In this document: one piece after another, positions 27,890 through 37,002 of the stretch
Numbering within the stretch: position 1 is the stretch's first letter
Layout: each line of letters opens with the position of its first letter
Source of the DNA: Leptospiraceae bacterium
GTDB lineage: Bacteria; Spirochaetota; Leptospiria; Leptospirales; Leptonemataceae
NCBI GenBank assembly: GCA_026005135.1
Contig: BPKM01000003.1
Location: 310,001 to 374,000 of the forward strand
DNA length: 64,000 nucleotides
Direction: 5' to 3'
The notes under the pieces: model-generated
What the model was told of the DNA's origin: nothing
Databases searched by the model: none
Seen by the model: only the letters and a program-made list of their open reading frames with translations
Position numbers and translations under genes: made by a program

Positions 27890-28735
27890 ATGTGGGAAGA
27901 ATTAATAAGAAAGTTTAATTACGAAAAAATAATCGAAACCATTCTATTAAATATAATTCATTATTTGCCTAATATAATAGCTTCAATTATAATAATATTA
28001 ATCTTTTATTTATTATGGAAATTAAGCCTAAAGTTGTTATCCTTATTATTTAAGCGAATTGAATTTGATCTTACAATACAAAATTTTATTTTTATTCTGT
28101 TAAAAAGTTTTATCTTTACAATTGCATTAATAACAGTTTTATCACAATTAGGAATTAACACTACTTCAATAATTACCAGTTTAGGAGTTGTTGGATTAAC
28201 AATTGGTTTTGCTGCGAAAGATGTATTATCAAATATTATTTCTGGAATTTTTATTTTTTGGGATAGACCTTTTGTTATTGGAGATTTAGTAGAAATAAAT
28301 GGTTATTATGGTAAAATAGAAAATATTACAATGAGGACAACAAGACTTGTTACAGTTGATGGTAAAATGATATCGATTCCAAATAATCAGATCATTAACT
28401 CTATGGTTGCTTCTTATACTAATTTTCCTCATTTAAGAGTAGATATTAATTTTACTGTTGCAACAAATGAAAATTTAAAGAAAATAAGAGAAATCTTATT
28501 TAAACTTGTAGATGATGAAAATATTTTCTTAAAGAATCCTCCGCCAGAATTAGTATTACAAAGTATTAATGATTATAATATTGAATTAATATTTCGCGTT
28601 TGGATTAAAAATGAAAAAGAACATATAAAAATTAGATATATGTTAAGGGAACAAATTTTAGAAACTTTATTAGAACATAAAATTAATATGCCCTATGAAA
28701 CAATTCAAATTTTATTAAAGAGAGATATTAATTAA
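27890..28735 (+). CDS. Small-conductance mechanosensitive channel (MscS family)
   Basis: 281 residues. Three N-terminal membrane helices (about 21-45, 58-80, 88-110), then the pore helix and hinge LGVVGLTIGFAAKDVLSNIISGIFIFWDRPF and the beta domain GDLVEINGYYGKIENITMRTTRL..ISIPNNQIINS, all standard for MscS. It opens under membrane tension to release solutes during hypo-osmotic shock. Length is near E. coli MscS (286). No RBS is obvious before the ATG. It starts 33 bp after the MITE end, so its promoter region may be affected by that repeat. Confidence 0.95.
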   Translation: MWEELIRKFNYEKIIETILLNIIHYLPNIIASIIIILIFYLLWKLSLKLLSLLFKRIEFDLTIQNFIFILLKSFIFTIALITVLSQLGINTTSIITSLGVVGLTIGFAAKDVLSNIISGIFIFWDRPFVIGDLVEINGYYGKIENITMRTTRLVTVDGKMISIPNNQIINSMVASYTNFPHLRVDINFTVATNENLKKIREILFKLVDDENIFLKNPPPELVLQSINDYNIELIFRVWIKNEKEHIKIRYMLREQILETLLEHKINMPYETIQILLKRDIN

Positions 28736-28763
28736 TATAATAATTCATTCAAATTATAAAAAT

Positions 28764-29453
28764 TTAATCTTCATTTCGCATGTCTCCATTTATAAGTTTA
28801 ATCTTATTTTTATTCCATAAATGAGGATAGCATTCTTTAAATCCTTTCATCATATATTCATAAGGAAAATCAGAAAAACTGCCACGTTCTTTTATATATT
28901 CCATAAATTTTTTACCTTCTTTATCGTAAGGATGAAAAATACTATCATTTTCTCCATCAAAATCTAAAGTTGGAACATTATATTTTTCGCATAGAAATTT
29001 ATCAAATGCAGGTGTTGCTTTTACCCATTTATTTTTATAGGGATTAAAAATTTCACTATATCCATGAAATGCAAATATATCAGAACCAAGATATTCAATA
29101 AAACGCTTACTGGATAAATGATTTTTTACATCAGCAAAACCAATTTTAGCTGGGAATCCTAATTTTCTTGCAATAGTTGTATAAAGTAATGCCTTAGGAA
29201 TACAATAAGTTTTTTTAAAGCTAATAATATGTGATGCTTTATAATCGCTTTTTTTAATTTTAAAATTATAGGGATTGTATAAAATACCATCTCGAACAAT
29301 GTAATAAAAATTAATTAAATTTTCCCATGAATTTTTTTCTGGATTATAGTAACGATTAAAATATTCTAAAAATTGCGGAGAATCATAATCAAAAAAATAT
29401 GTTGGTTTTGTAAGTTCCAGTAGTTCTTCAGTAAATTCAGTTTTTTGAACCAT
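28764..29453 (-). CDS. Transglutaminase-like superfamily protein
   Basis: 229 residues without a signal peptide. The Cys-His-Asp catalytic set of transglutaminase-like folds can be read as YCIPKALLYTTIARKLGFPAKIGFADV (Cys near 91), FAFHGYSEIFNPYKNKWVKA (His) and TPAFDKF (Asp). Proteins of this kind are usually cysteine peptidases or amidases acting on cytosolic peptides; the substrate is unknown. It is a single gene convergent with mscS and is followed upstream by a MITE-like repeat. Confidence 0.85.
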   Translation of the reverse strand: MVQKTEFTEELLELTKPTYFFDYDSPQFLEYFNRYYNPEKNSWENLINFYYIVRDGILYNPYNFKIKKSDYKASHIISFKKTYCIPKALLYTTIARKLGFPAKIGFADVKNHLSSKRFIEYLGSDIFAFHGYSEIFNPYKNKWVKATPAFDKFLCEKYNVPTLDFDGENDSIFHPYDKEGKKFMEYIKERGSFSDFPYEYMMKGFKECYPHLWNKNKIKLINGDMRNED

Positions 29454-29508
29454 AATATCAAATAAAAAAAATTGATTTAAATGTCAATTTTTTTTAAAAA
29501 TGTAAAAG

Positions 29509-29684
29509 AGCTTTGTTGAATAATTCCCATTTTAAAGAAAATTTTTAAAAAGCGTTATTTTTTAAAATATTACTAACATATGTATAAAAATTCACTTCTT
29601 TTTTTAATATCTCGAAAAATTGTTTTAAGAATGTTGATTAATATTTTTATAAATAGCAAATCATTAACTTTTATGCATAAAGGC
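29509..29684. repeat. MITE-like repeat M2, uninterrupted copy
   Basis: About 176 bp between the transglutaminase-like gene and the DUF1564 cassette. The left end agctttgttgaataa matches the IS5-type end; the right end ttatgcataaaggc is partly decayed. At the position where M1 is interrupted it reads atgtataaaaattcac, the equivalent of an empty insertion site. Confidence 0.8.
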
Positions 29685-29690
29685 ATGTAA

Positions 29691-29698
29691 AAGAATAC
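29691..29698. repeat. 8-bp direct repeat, left of cassette A
   Basis: aagaatac directly precedes the cassette terminus at 29699. The same 8 bases follow the other terminus at 30366-30373, as expected for a target site duplication. Confidence 0.85.
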
Positions 29699-30365
29699 GT
29701 AAACGATCAATTTATATTTTCGTAACTTATTTTAGGCACATAATATTTCTACGTCTTCTTCTACAAGCTCCCTCGCCCTGTAAAATCGATGCTCTATTCT
29801 GATTTCTGTAATAGTTGTTACAAATTCATGACCAATTTCTCTTAACGGAACCCTCAATAGATATACCTTATCATCAAATCTTCTATAACATTCCCATTCT
29901 ATTAATAATCTTATAATATGACTTACACTATAACCCGTCATTTCTGATATATCTTTTAATAATTGATGAATATTCTGACTTACTCTTATAGAATAATGTT
30001 CATAATCATTACATATCATTTGATAGATTTTTTTACTGGTTTTCTTTTGATTTGCTAATTTTTTTAGTCTTTCTATATATTTAGAAATAAGAAACAAAAA
30101 CATATCCGAATAGCTGGAATGATTATTTCTTAAATCCTGCAAATCATCTTTATAGGGTAAATAAATCATAAAGTGTAAAATTACTGTATTGCTTGATGAT
30201 TCTAACTCTTCGTTAGGACTTCGAATATTCTTTCTTATATAGGTAGCCATCAATATAATAGTCTATTTTTTATTAAAAATCTTACCAAAAAAATATAAGA
30301 AAATCATATTTTAGAAGCAGTATTTATAGAAACTATAAATTATACGGCGTTCTTTGATCGCTTAC
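29699..30365 (-). mobile_element. Mobile cassette A carrying the DUF1564-like gene
   Basis: 667 bp bounded by gtaaacgatcaa (29699-29710) and ttgatcgcttac (30354-30365), an inverted repeat with 11 of 12 matches. It contains one gene with its own -10 box and no transposase. The flanks carry a perfect 8-bp duplication. The GTAA start and 8-bp duplication recall IS66-family elements, so the unit is best described as a mobile insertion cassette moved in trans. The same unit occurs at 47754-48438 in the opposite orientation. Confidence 0.82.
29732..30250 (-). CDS. DUF1564-like putative ribbon-helix-helix protein (cassette A)
   Basis: 173 residues as TTG-ATG; the ATG at 30250 is preferred (172 residues). 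It resembles DUF1564, a multicopy Leptospira family. The part around HYSIRVSQNIHQLLKDISEM and TGYSVSHIIRLLIEWE has the beta-helix-helix spacing of a DNA-binding ribbon-helix-helix protein. No catalytic motif is visible. It is about 93 percent identical by eye to the copy at 47887. TATTAT lies 4 bases before the ATG, implying a leaderless transcript and a promoter that moves with the cassette. The function is unknown; a regulator or a toxin-antitoxin-like role would be guesswork. Confidence 0.8.
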   Translation of the reverse strand: MATYIRKNIRSPNEELESSSNTVILHFMIYLPYKDDLQDLRNNHSSYSDMFLFLISKYIERLKKLANQKKTSKKIYQMICNDYEHYSIRVSQNIHQLLKDISEMTGYSVSHIIRLLIEWECYRRFDDKVYLLRVPLREIGHEFVTTITEIRIEHRFYRARELVEEDVEILCA

Positions 30366-30373
30366 AAGAATAC
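30366..30373. repeat. 8-bp direct repeat, right of cassette A
   Basis: aagaatac, identical to 29691-29698, immediately outside the cassette end. Confidence 0.85.
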
Positions 30374-30482
30374 AAAAATAAGTTATTAAAAAAATTATTT
30401 TAACAAATGTAAAATAAGTAATATTAAACAATCCGAAATAATAGATATCTATTAGTTATAATCATATAAATTAATTATATAA

Positions 30483-32057
30483 TTATTCTTGTTTTTTCTC
30501 TAATATTAAACAAAAATGAGCAGAATATTTACGAAAAAAATTTGATTTTTCTAATTTGTTTTCTAATTTTTCTAGAAATTTCATAAGGAATTCTGGAATA
30601 AAATCTGGTAAAAAAGTAAAATATTCGATATTTAAAATTTTAAATTTTTCGAATATAAAGGAATCTTTATATGGTTCAATCCATATTTCTGTACCTTCAT
30701 CAATTGAATTAATTAGAGGAAAAATATAACTCATATATAAGCGATATATAGGATTTCTTACATTAATTTCGTGTATTAACAATCTACCTCCTGGTCTTAG
30801 AACTCTATAAAACTCATTTAATGCTTTTTTTTGTTCTATTTTTGAAGGTAAATGATGTAATACATTAATGGTATAAATAAAATCAAATTCATTATTTTTA
30901 AAGGGTAATTCTGTAATTGAACCAGAATAAATTTCGTTAAGATTGCAGTATTGTTTGGCATATTCGACTTGTTTTTCTGAATAATCAATACCTTTCATTT
31001 TATATCCATATGATAACATTTCTTTTAAATACCATCCCTGACCACATCCAGCATCTAAACCATATAGGAATTGTTCCTTAGGCAAATAATGTAGATTTAT
31101 GTTAATTTTTTTATATAAAACTTTTTGTCTAATATGTTCTGGTATTTGTTCTTTATATTCGTCAGCAATGATATTAAAATGTTTATCCTGAAATAATAAT
31201 ATTTTTCTATATTTAATTATTGTAAATATAGCAATTAATACTGCTGTCCATATAGTAAATAAACGAAAAAGAAAAATAATATAAATCGAAGCTTTTGTTG
31301 ATATACCAAAATCAGTTAATAATTCTATTCCAGTTTTTCCGGAAAAATAGATACCAGATGGTATAAAAGAAAATAAATTAATAAGATTCATTTCAGAAAA
31401 TATTTTTATTATGCGATTTATTGGTAATGATTGTTCAAACATTTTTATGGAAAAATATAATGTAAAAGAAGAAAAAAACCAGATTAAAATACTAGATGAT
31501 AATATAAAAATTATTAATGAAGATAAATTTAAAATAATATTTGTTTTTTTTATTTTATCTATGTAATATATTATAAAACTTAATATACAGGCTAAAGCAA
31601 TCAATATAAAAGTTTCTTTAGTTAGATATTTAAAAAAAGTGAATAAAAATAATAAACTAAAAATATCTAATAATATATCAATTATAAAAATAAACATTCC
31701 TTTCCAGATTTTTCGTTTTAAAAGAGGTATAATTCGAATAAAATGTAGAATATAAAATGGGGTTAAGTTTCCTATAAAAGAAGTAAAGTAATATATACTT
31801 AATTCTCTTGTAGGAATTTTAATATTAAAGTGTCTTAATAAAAAGTTCCATCTAAAAAAGCGTAATATTAAATTACAGATTGTAAGAATAGGTATAATTA
31901 AAATATACTGGATATAAAATTGAGTTTTAATAATATCAGAAAAATGAATATTATGCTCACTTAATATATAATGAGTACCCCAGAGGCCAAAAATAAAACT
32001 AAATAATAAAAGAAATAAGAAAATATAATAGGATTTGAACGTTTTTATTATTTTCAT
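30483..32057 (-). CDS. Flippase-like membrane domain fused to a class I methyltransferase
   Basis: 524 residues. The N-terminal 300 residues hold about eight membrane helices arranged like the lysylphosphatidylglycerol synthetase/AglD-type membrane domain (for example LILRFFRWNFLLRHFNI, YYFTSFIGNLTPFY, FSFIPSGIYFSGKTGIELL). The C-terminal 200 residues are an SAM-dependent methyltransferase (LDAGCGQGWYLKEM, GIDYSEKQVEYAKQYC, INVLHHLP, RVLRPGGRLLIHE). Such a fusion suggests lipid-linked saccharide or phospholipid modification at the inner membrane. It starts within the stop of the upstream membrane protein (4-bp overlap), so the two form an operon. Substrate unknown. Confidence 0.78.
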   Translation of the reverse strand: MKIIKTFKSYYIFLFLLLFSFIFGLWGTHYILSEHNIHFSDIIKTQFYIQYILIIPILTICNLILRFFRWNFLLRHFNIKIPTRELSIYYFTSFIGNLTPFYILHFIRIIPLLKRKIWKGMFIFIIDILLDIFSLLFLFTFFKYLTKETFILIALACILSFIIYYIDKIKKTNIILNLSSLIIFILSSSILIWFFSSFTLYFSIKMFEQSLPINRIIKIFSEMNLINLFSFIPSGIYFSGKTGIELLTDFGISTKASIYIIFLFRLFTIWTAVLIAIFTIIKYRKILLFQDKHFNIIADEYKEQIPEHIRQKVLYKKININLHYLPKEQFLYGLDAGCGQGWYLKEMLSYGYKMKGIDYSEKQVEYAKQYCNLNEIYSGSITELPFKNNEFDFIYTINVLHHLPSKIEQKKALNEFYRVLRPGGRLLIHEINVRNPIYRLYMSYIFPLINSIDEGTEIWIEPYKDSFIFEKFKILNIEYFTFLPDFIPEFLMKFLEKLENKLEKSNFFRKYSAHFCLILEKKQE

Positions 32058-33328
32058 AAAATAGTGAATGCTCCAATTTTTTTAATTATAGAATAACGAA
32101 ATAAAAGTAAAAATGTTATTAAGATACTAAAAAAATAAAAACCATAATTTTTGTAAAATTTATTTTCAATTTCTAATACGCTCATCCATAAAAATGCGAA
32201 GGTAAAAATTCTAAAGATATTATCGAAAGCAAGCCAATATTCTAAATCTACCATAGTAATAATAATAAAAACTAATCCAATGGGTATATATAATATAGTA
32301 TTTTGCAAAATAGAACTGAAATTTTGCTTAAACAAATTTTTATTTATTGGAATAAAATTTTTTAATTGCAGTAGTAGTGATATATGTAATAAAAATATTA
32401 TTATATAAGGTATAAATTTAAAAAAATCATAAATTGTATGGATCTTATTTAAAGAAGAGAAATAAAATAAAATATAATCATGAAAAGGCAAACGGATTCT
32501 ATTTGTATGTTTTATTGGATTTAAATCGGTAAAATTAAAGTAAATAGGAATAACTTTATACCAGATAATAAATATAAGTATAGTAAAAAGTATTAAAAAT
32601 ATACCTCTAAAGTCTTTTCTTAGAAGAAATAAAATGCAGAGAGGTAATAAATAAAAAATCAATGTTTCTTTCGTTAATATTAATAAAATGCTAATTAGAA
32701 TAGATAAAAAATAATATTTGTTAAATTGAATTTGTTTTTTTTGATTTAAACTAAAATTACATTTATATAATAAGAATATAAAAATCATAAATAAAGATAT
32801 AAAAATTGTATCTCCAATTAAAAGCATATTTGAAATAATTGTAAAAGGATTAAATAAATAAATAATACTTAAATATTTTTTTTCGGAAGGTAATATCTTA
32901 TAAAATAACAAAAAAGAATAGCAAAATAAAATAATATGTAATATTAAAACCCAATAAGTATAATATTCCCATCCCAAAATCGATGGAATAATACCATAAA
33001 GAAGAGAAGAACCAATTCTTAGCATTCTAAAATAGGTTGAGTCAAGAACAAGGTTCGTAATATTTTTATCATAAATATAACGACTTATAAAATAATAAAA
33101 TTGTCCATCATAACCTTCATCTTTTAATATTATAAGATTTTTGAATTTCATTTCTGGATTTAATTCCAACATGTTCTGATTCAGATGTATAAGTAAATTT
33201 ATATTATAATTAACTTGCTTAGTGTATAGTAAGATTAAAATTAAAGAAATTAATATATATAAAATAATCAAGTAAAATGGTTGAATTAAATTCAATTTAT
33301 TTTTTATTAAGCTTATTATATTAAGCAT
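32054..33328 (-). CDS. Polytopic membrane protein, glycosyltransferase-like
   Basis: 424 residues with about ten membrane helices. After the first helix comes a periplasmic loop with KDEGYDGQFYYFISRYIYD, a DGQFYY motif seen in a group of membrane proteins linked to cell-surface glycopolymer formation and related to C-type glycosyltransferases. A role in transferring lipid-linked sugars is plausible but rests on that motif only. It overlaps the flippase-methyltransferase gene by 4 bp and precedes it in the same transcript. Confidence 0.65.
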   Translation of the reverse strand: MLNIISLIKNKLNLIQPFYLIILYILISLILILLYTKQVNYNINLLIHLNQNMLELNPEMKFKNLIILKDEGYDGQFYYFISRYIYDKNITNLVLDSTYFRMLRIGSSLLYGIIPSILGWEYYTYWVLILHIILFCYSFLLFYKILPSEKKYLSIIYLFNPFTIISNMLLIGDTIFISLFMIFIFLLYKCNFSLNQKKQIQFNKYYFLSILISILLILTKETLIFYLLPLCILFLLRKDFRGIFLILFTILIFIIWYKVIPIYFNFTDLNPIKHTNRIRLPFHDYILFYFSSLNKIHTIYDFFKFIPYIIIFLLHISLLLQLKNFIPINKNLFKQNFSSILQNTILYIPIGLVFIIITMVDLEYWLAFDNIFRIFTFAFLWMSVLEIENKFYKNYGFYFFSILITFLLLFRYSIIKKIGAFTIL

Positions 33329-33371
33329 TAAAATTACTTTTTTTGTAGATAAGTTGTATTGTCATTTCTTT

Positions 33372-33590
33372 TTAGAATGATTCGGTTCCATTGCAGCAGG
33401 GATCAAAATTATTTTTACAATAAGGGCATTGTAAATGTCCATGTACTTCTATAGGGGGATTTTGTTTCGTCATCCATTGCAAACAAAAAGGACATTGGAA
33501 AAGATAATCATTTTCTCTTTTTTTAGGATTGTGATTAATATTGCATGTTTGGTTTTTATTTTTTTCTTCTTTTTTGTTAGATTCTTTCAT
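33372..33590 (-). CDS. Small zinc-ribbon protein
   Basis: 72 residues. A polar N-terminus (MKESNKKEEKNKNQTCNINH) precedes CPFCLQWM and, 18 residues later, CPYCKNNFDPC, a classical double CxxC zinc ribbon. No signal peptide. It is 43 bp upstream of the membrane gene on the same strand and might be cotranscribed. Function unknown. Confidence 0.65.
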   Translation of the reverse strand: MKESNKKEEKNKNQTCNINHNPKKRENDYLFQCPFCLQWMTKQNPPIEVHGHLQCPYCKNNFDPCCNGTESF

Positions 33591-33770
33591 TAAATCACAT
33601 ATTACACTTTTTATTCAGGTAGTAAAGTACTATTATAGTAAAGCAATTTTATAATTTTTATTTATGCACTTTATATTTATAAAATACATTTGACGTGATT
33701 ATTTTTAATAAAAATCTGATTAATAAAATTTTTATAGTTTTAGGAATGAATTTATAATGTAGGAGAAGCT

Positions 33771-34985
33771 ATGAAACTTCATGAATATCAAGCAAAAGAA
33801 ATCCTCAGAAAATATGGGGTAAATGTAAGAGAAGGTAAGGTAGTAGAAAAACCAGAAGATATTGGTCCAGCTTATGATGCTCTTGGTGGTGGTATTATTG
33901 CAGTAAAATCTCAGATTCATGCTGGTGGTAGAGGTAAAGGAACTATTTATGATGGAGAAGATCCACAAAAATCAAATAAAATATTAGATGGTGGTGTTAA
34001 AATTGCAAAAACAAAAGAAGAAGCAATTGAATATGGTTCAAAAATTTTAGGCAATTATTTAGTAACACATCAAACTGGTGGCAAAGGTAAAAAAGTCTTA
34101 AAAATCTATTTAGAAAAAGGAACCAATATTGCAAAAGAATTTTATTTAAGTATTTTACATGATAGAGCAATTAATAAGCCCATAATTATGGCTTCTTCTG
34201 AAGGTGGTATGGATATAGAAGAAGTTGCAGCAAAATATCCAGAAAAAATTATTAAATTACCAATAGAGCCAGCAATTGGCATGATGCCATGGCAAGCAAG
34301 AGAAATATTATTTCGATTAGGTGTTCCAATGGAAACCTTCAAACAGGGTGTTCCATTTTTATTAAACTTATGGAAGGTATATGATCAGGAAGATGCATCA
34401 CTGGTAGAAATTAATCCACTTGTATTAAGTGCAGAAAATGAATTAGTTGCTTTAGATTGTAAATTTAGTTATGATGATAATGCACTATTTAGACATCCAG
34501 AAGCAAAAGAATTACGTGATGTTACAGAAGAAGATCCCTTAGAATTAAAGGCAAGTGAATATAATTTAAACTATGTACGTCTTGATGGAGAAGTAGGATG
34601 TATGGTAAATGGTGCGGGCTTAGCAATGGCTACAATGGATTTAATAAAACATGCAGGTTCATTTCCGGCAAATTTCTTGGATGTAGGGGGTGGTGCAAAT
34701 CCTACTACTGTAGCAAATGGATTTCGTATTATTTTAAGTGATCCTAATGTAAAAGCTATTTTTGTCAATATTTTTGGTGGCATAGTACAATGTGATAGAG
34801 TGGCAAATGGAATTGTTCAGGCTGCTAAGGAAGTTCAGATTCATGTTCCATTAATTGTTAGATTAAAAGGAACCAATGCAGACCTGGCAGCTAAAATATT
34901 AGCTGATTCAGGCTTACCTATTATTGTTGCAAATGAACTTGAAGATGCAGCACAAAAAATAAGAGAAGCTTTAAATAAAAATTAA
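33771..34985 (+). CDS. sucC: Succinyl-CoA synthetase beta subunit
   Basis: 404 residues. [17 protein letters not shown] begins the ATP-grasp domain, with [14 protein letters not shown] as the nucleotide-binding region, and [12 protein letters not shown] and [11 protein letters not shown] followed by VNIFGGI in the C-terminal domain. It performs the nucleotide-dependent step of the TCA cycle (succinyl-CoA plus NDP to succinate plus NTP). RBS AGGAG lies 6 bp upstream. sucD follows after 15 bp. Confidence 0.98.
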   Translation: MKLHEYQAKEILRKYGVNVREGKVVEKPEDIGPAYDALGGGIIAVKSQIHAGGRGKGTIYDGEDPQKSNKILDGGVKIAKTKEEAIEYGSKILGNYLVTHQTGGKGKKVLKIYLEKGTNIAKEFYLSILHDRAINKPIIMASSEGGMDIEEVAAKYPEKIIKLPIEPAIGMMPWQAREILFRLGVPMETFKQGVPFLLNLWKVYDQEDASLVEINPLVLSAENELVALDCKFSYDDNALFRHPEAKELRDVTEEDPLELKASEYNLNYVRLDGEVGCMVNGAGLAMATMDLIKHAGSFPANFLDVGGGANPTTVANGFRIILSDPNVKAIFVNIFGGIVQCDRVANGIVQAAKEVQIHVPLIVRLKGTNADLAAKILADSGLPIIVANELEDAAQKIREALNKN

Positions 34986-35000
34986 AAAGGAGTTTTAATT

Positions 35001-35876
35001 ATGGCAGTTTTAGTAGATAAAAATACACGTTTACTTGTACAGGGTATAACTGGTAAAGAAGGAAGTTTTCATACTCAACAAATGATTGAATATGGAACAA
35101 AGGTCGTAGCAGGTGTTACACCTGGAAAAGGTGGCCAAAAAAGTGAACATGGAGTTCCTATTTTTAATACAGTAAAAGAAGCTGTGGAAAAAGAAGGAGT
35201 AAATGCTACTGTTATTTTTGTACCTCCTGCTTTTGCGGCTGATGCAATATTAGAAGCAATTGGAGCAGAAATTCCTTTAATTGTATGTATTACCGAGGGG
35301 ATACCAGTTAGAGATATGGCAAGAGTTTATACAGTTCTACAAAATTCTAAATCAAGATTAATTGGACCTAATTGCCCTGGTGTTATAAGTCCTGGAAAAG
35401 CAAAGATAGGTATTATGCCTGGTTTCATACATAAAGAAGGAACCATTGGAGTTGTTTCTCGTTCTGGAACATTAACTTATGAAGCAGTTTCACAATTAAC
35501 AGCTGTTGGTTTAGGACAAAGTACATGTATTGGTATTGGAGGAGATCCAGTTATAGGAACCAAACATAAAGAAGCAATTAAACTATTAAATGATGATCCA
35601 GAAACAGAAGGTATAATCATGATTGGAGAAATTGGTGGAACTGATGAAGAAGATGCAGCAGAATGGATTAAAGATAATGTAAAAAAACCTGTAGTCGGTT
35701 TTATTGCTGGTCAAACAGCACCTCCAGGAAAAAGAATGGGACATGCTGGTGCAATTATTTCTGGAGGTAAAGGAACTGCACAAAGTAAGATGGAAGCAAT
35801 GAGAAAAGCTGGTATCGCTGTAGTGGAAAATCCAGCTTATATTGGAAGAACAATGAAAGAATTATTAAGCAAATAA
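35001..35876 (+). CDS. sucD: Succinyl-CoA synthetase alpha subunit
   Basis: 291 residues. The CoA-binding Rossmann fold is at the N-terminus ([16 protein letters not shown]), then [18 protein letters not shown] and the phosphohistidine site [18 protein letters not shown] (His near 248). A good RBS (AAGGAG) precedes the ATG. It pairs with SucC and ends at a strong hairpin terminator. Confidence 0.98.
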   Translation: MAVLVDKNTRLLVQGITGKEGSFHTQQMIEYGTKVVAGVTPGKGGQKSEHGVPIFNTVKEAVEKEGVNATVIFVPPAFAADAILEAIGAEIPLIVCITEGIPVRDMARVYTVLQNSKSRLIGPNCPGVISPGKAKIGIMPGFIHKEGTIGVVSRSGTLTYEAVSQLTAVGLGQSTCIGIGGDPVIGTKHKEAIKLLNDDPETEGIIMIGEIGGTDEEDAAEWIKDNVKKPVVGFIAGQTAPPGKRMGHAGAIISGGKGTAQSKMEAMRKAGIAVVENPAYIGRTMKELLSK

Positions 35877-35883
35877 AATTCAA

Positions 35884-35911
35884 ACGGGGCTTATGCCCTG
35901 TTATTTTATTT
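35884..35911 (+). terminator. Terminator after sucCD
   Basis: acggggc (35884-35890), loop ttat, gccctgt (35895-35901), followed by ttattttattt. It may also serve the convergent ACT-domain gene. Confidence 0.8.
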
Positions 35912-36316
35912 AAATTGATCTAATTTTTTTCTTAGAACTTCCAAAGCTTTTTGATTATCATTTGATTTTAAAAATAATGTTGATTCTCCATTATTCGTAG
36001 ATTCAGTAGCATATACATATTCAATATTTAAATTTTCTTCTGCAAGAATTTCTGCTACATATTCCAGAGATCCTGGACCTTTTTTTAAAGAAAGTTGAAT
36101 TACTTCTCCTTCAAGTACCAGTATTCCTGCTTCTCCAAGAAGATGAATTGCTTTTTGTGGATCACTTACAACCATACGAATCATAGCATATTCTAAGTGA
36201 TCAACTACTGTTATTCCAATAATATTAATTTGTTCATCGGAAAGAGAACCACATATATTTGCCAAAACCCCTGGTTTATTTGCAGCAAGGATTGTAAGTT
36301 GTTCTACAATTTTCAT
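35906..36316 (-). CDS. Tandem ACT-domain protein
   Basis: 136 residues made of two ACT domains: KIVEQLTILAANKPGVLANICGSLSDEQINIIGITV (1-70) and KGPGSLEYVAEILAEENLNIEYVYA (75-136). ACT pairs bind amino acids and control enzymes or transcription; proteins of this size and layout are stand-alone regulators. Ligand unknown. An RBS-like AGGAG precedes the ATG on the minus strand. It converges on sucD. Confidence 0.9.
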   Translation of the reverse strand: MKIVEQLTILAANKPGVLANICGSLSDEQINIIGITVVDHLEYAMIRMVVSDPQKAIHLLGEAGILVLEGEVIQLSLKKGPGSLEYVAEILAEENLNIEYVYATESTNNGESTLFLKSNDNQKALEVLRKKLDQFK

Positions 36317-36394
36317 AAAATGCTCCTATTTAAGATTATAATTCACATTATATATTCTATATGATAAAAATCAATATTTTTTGTTTTTTTTAAC

Positions 36395-36430
36395 TTGATT
36401 TTTTATAATATATTATGATAATTTAGTATA
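36395..36430 (+). promoter_or_regulatory. Promoter of the Uma2 gene cluster, transcript start at the ATG
   Basis: TTGATT (36395-36400), a 16-bp spacer, GATAAT (36417-36422). The ATG is at 36430, eight bases after the -10 box, without an RBS. Confidence 0.45.
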
Positions 36431-37002
36431 TGTCACAAAAGATTTTAATAAAAGAAAATAAAAAGTTAACTTATAAACAATATTTTACTATAAAAGATGA
36501 TAAAAGGTATGAATTAATAGAAGGGAAATTATTAATGTCACCAGCACCAAATACAAAACATCAGAGAATTATAAGAAAATTACTTCGCTTAATTGAAAAT
36601 TGTTTAATAAACAAAAAGATAAAGGGTGAGGTATTTTTATCACCGATAGATGTAGTATTTAGGGAAGATATAGTATTACAACCAGATATAGTATATATAA
36701 CAGAGGAGAGGAAAGATATAATAAAAGAAAGGGGTATATTTGGAATACCAGATTTAGTAATAGAGGTAATAAGTCCTGGAAGTGAGAAGAGGGATATAGT
36801 AGATAAGAAAAGGATATACGAAGAAAGTAAGGTAAAAGAATATTGGATAGTATTTCCGAATGAGGAATTTATAGAGGTATTGGAATATGATGAGAAGGGA
36901 AATAGATATAAAGAGATAGGTGTATATAATAAGGAGAAGGAATTAGAGAGTAAAGTGATAAAAGGTTTAAAGATAAAAGTAAAAGAGGTATTTGAAATAT
37001 GA
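36430..37002 (+). CDS. Uma2-family putative PD-(D/E)XK nuclease, copy 1
   Basis: 190 residues of the Uma2 (DUF820) family. Nuclease-fold landmarks are KRYELIEGKLLMSPAPNTKHQRI (Glu), VLQPDIVYI (Asp), LVIEVISPGSEKRD (Glu) and KKRIYEESKVKEYWIV. The family is common in cyanobacteria and spirochaetes, often in multicopy, and its biological role is not settled. Its N-terminus (MSQKILIKENKKLTYKQYF) differs from the other two copies. It overlaps copy 2 by 4 bp (ATGA). Confidence 0.92.
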   Translation: MSQKILIKENKKLTYKQYFTIKDDKRYELIEGKLLMSPAPNTKHQRIIRKLLRLIENCLINKKIKGEVFLSPIDVVFREDIVLQPDIVYITEERKDIIKERGIFGIPDLVIEVISPGSEKRDIVDKKRIYEESKVKEYWIVFPNEEFIEVLEYDEKGNRYKEIGVYNKEKELESKVIKGLKIKVKEVFEI

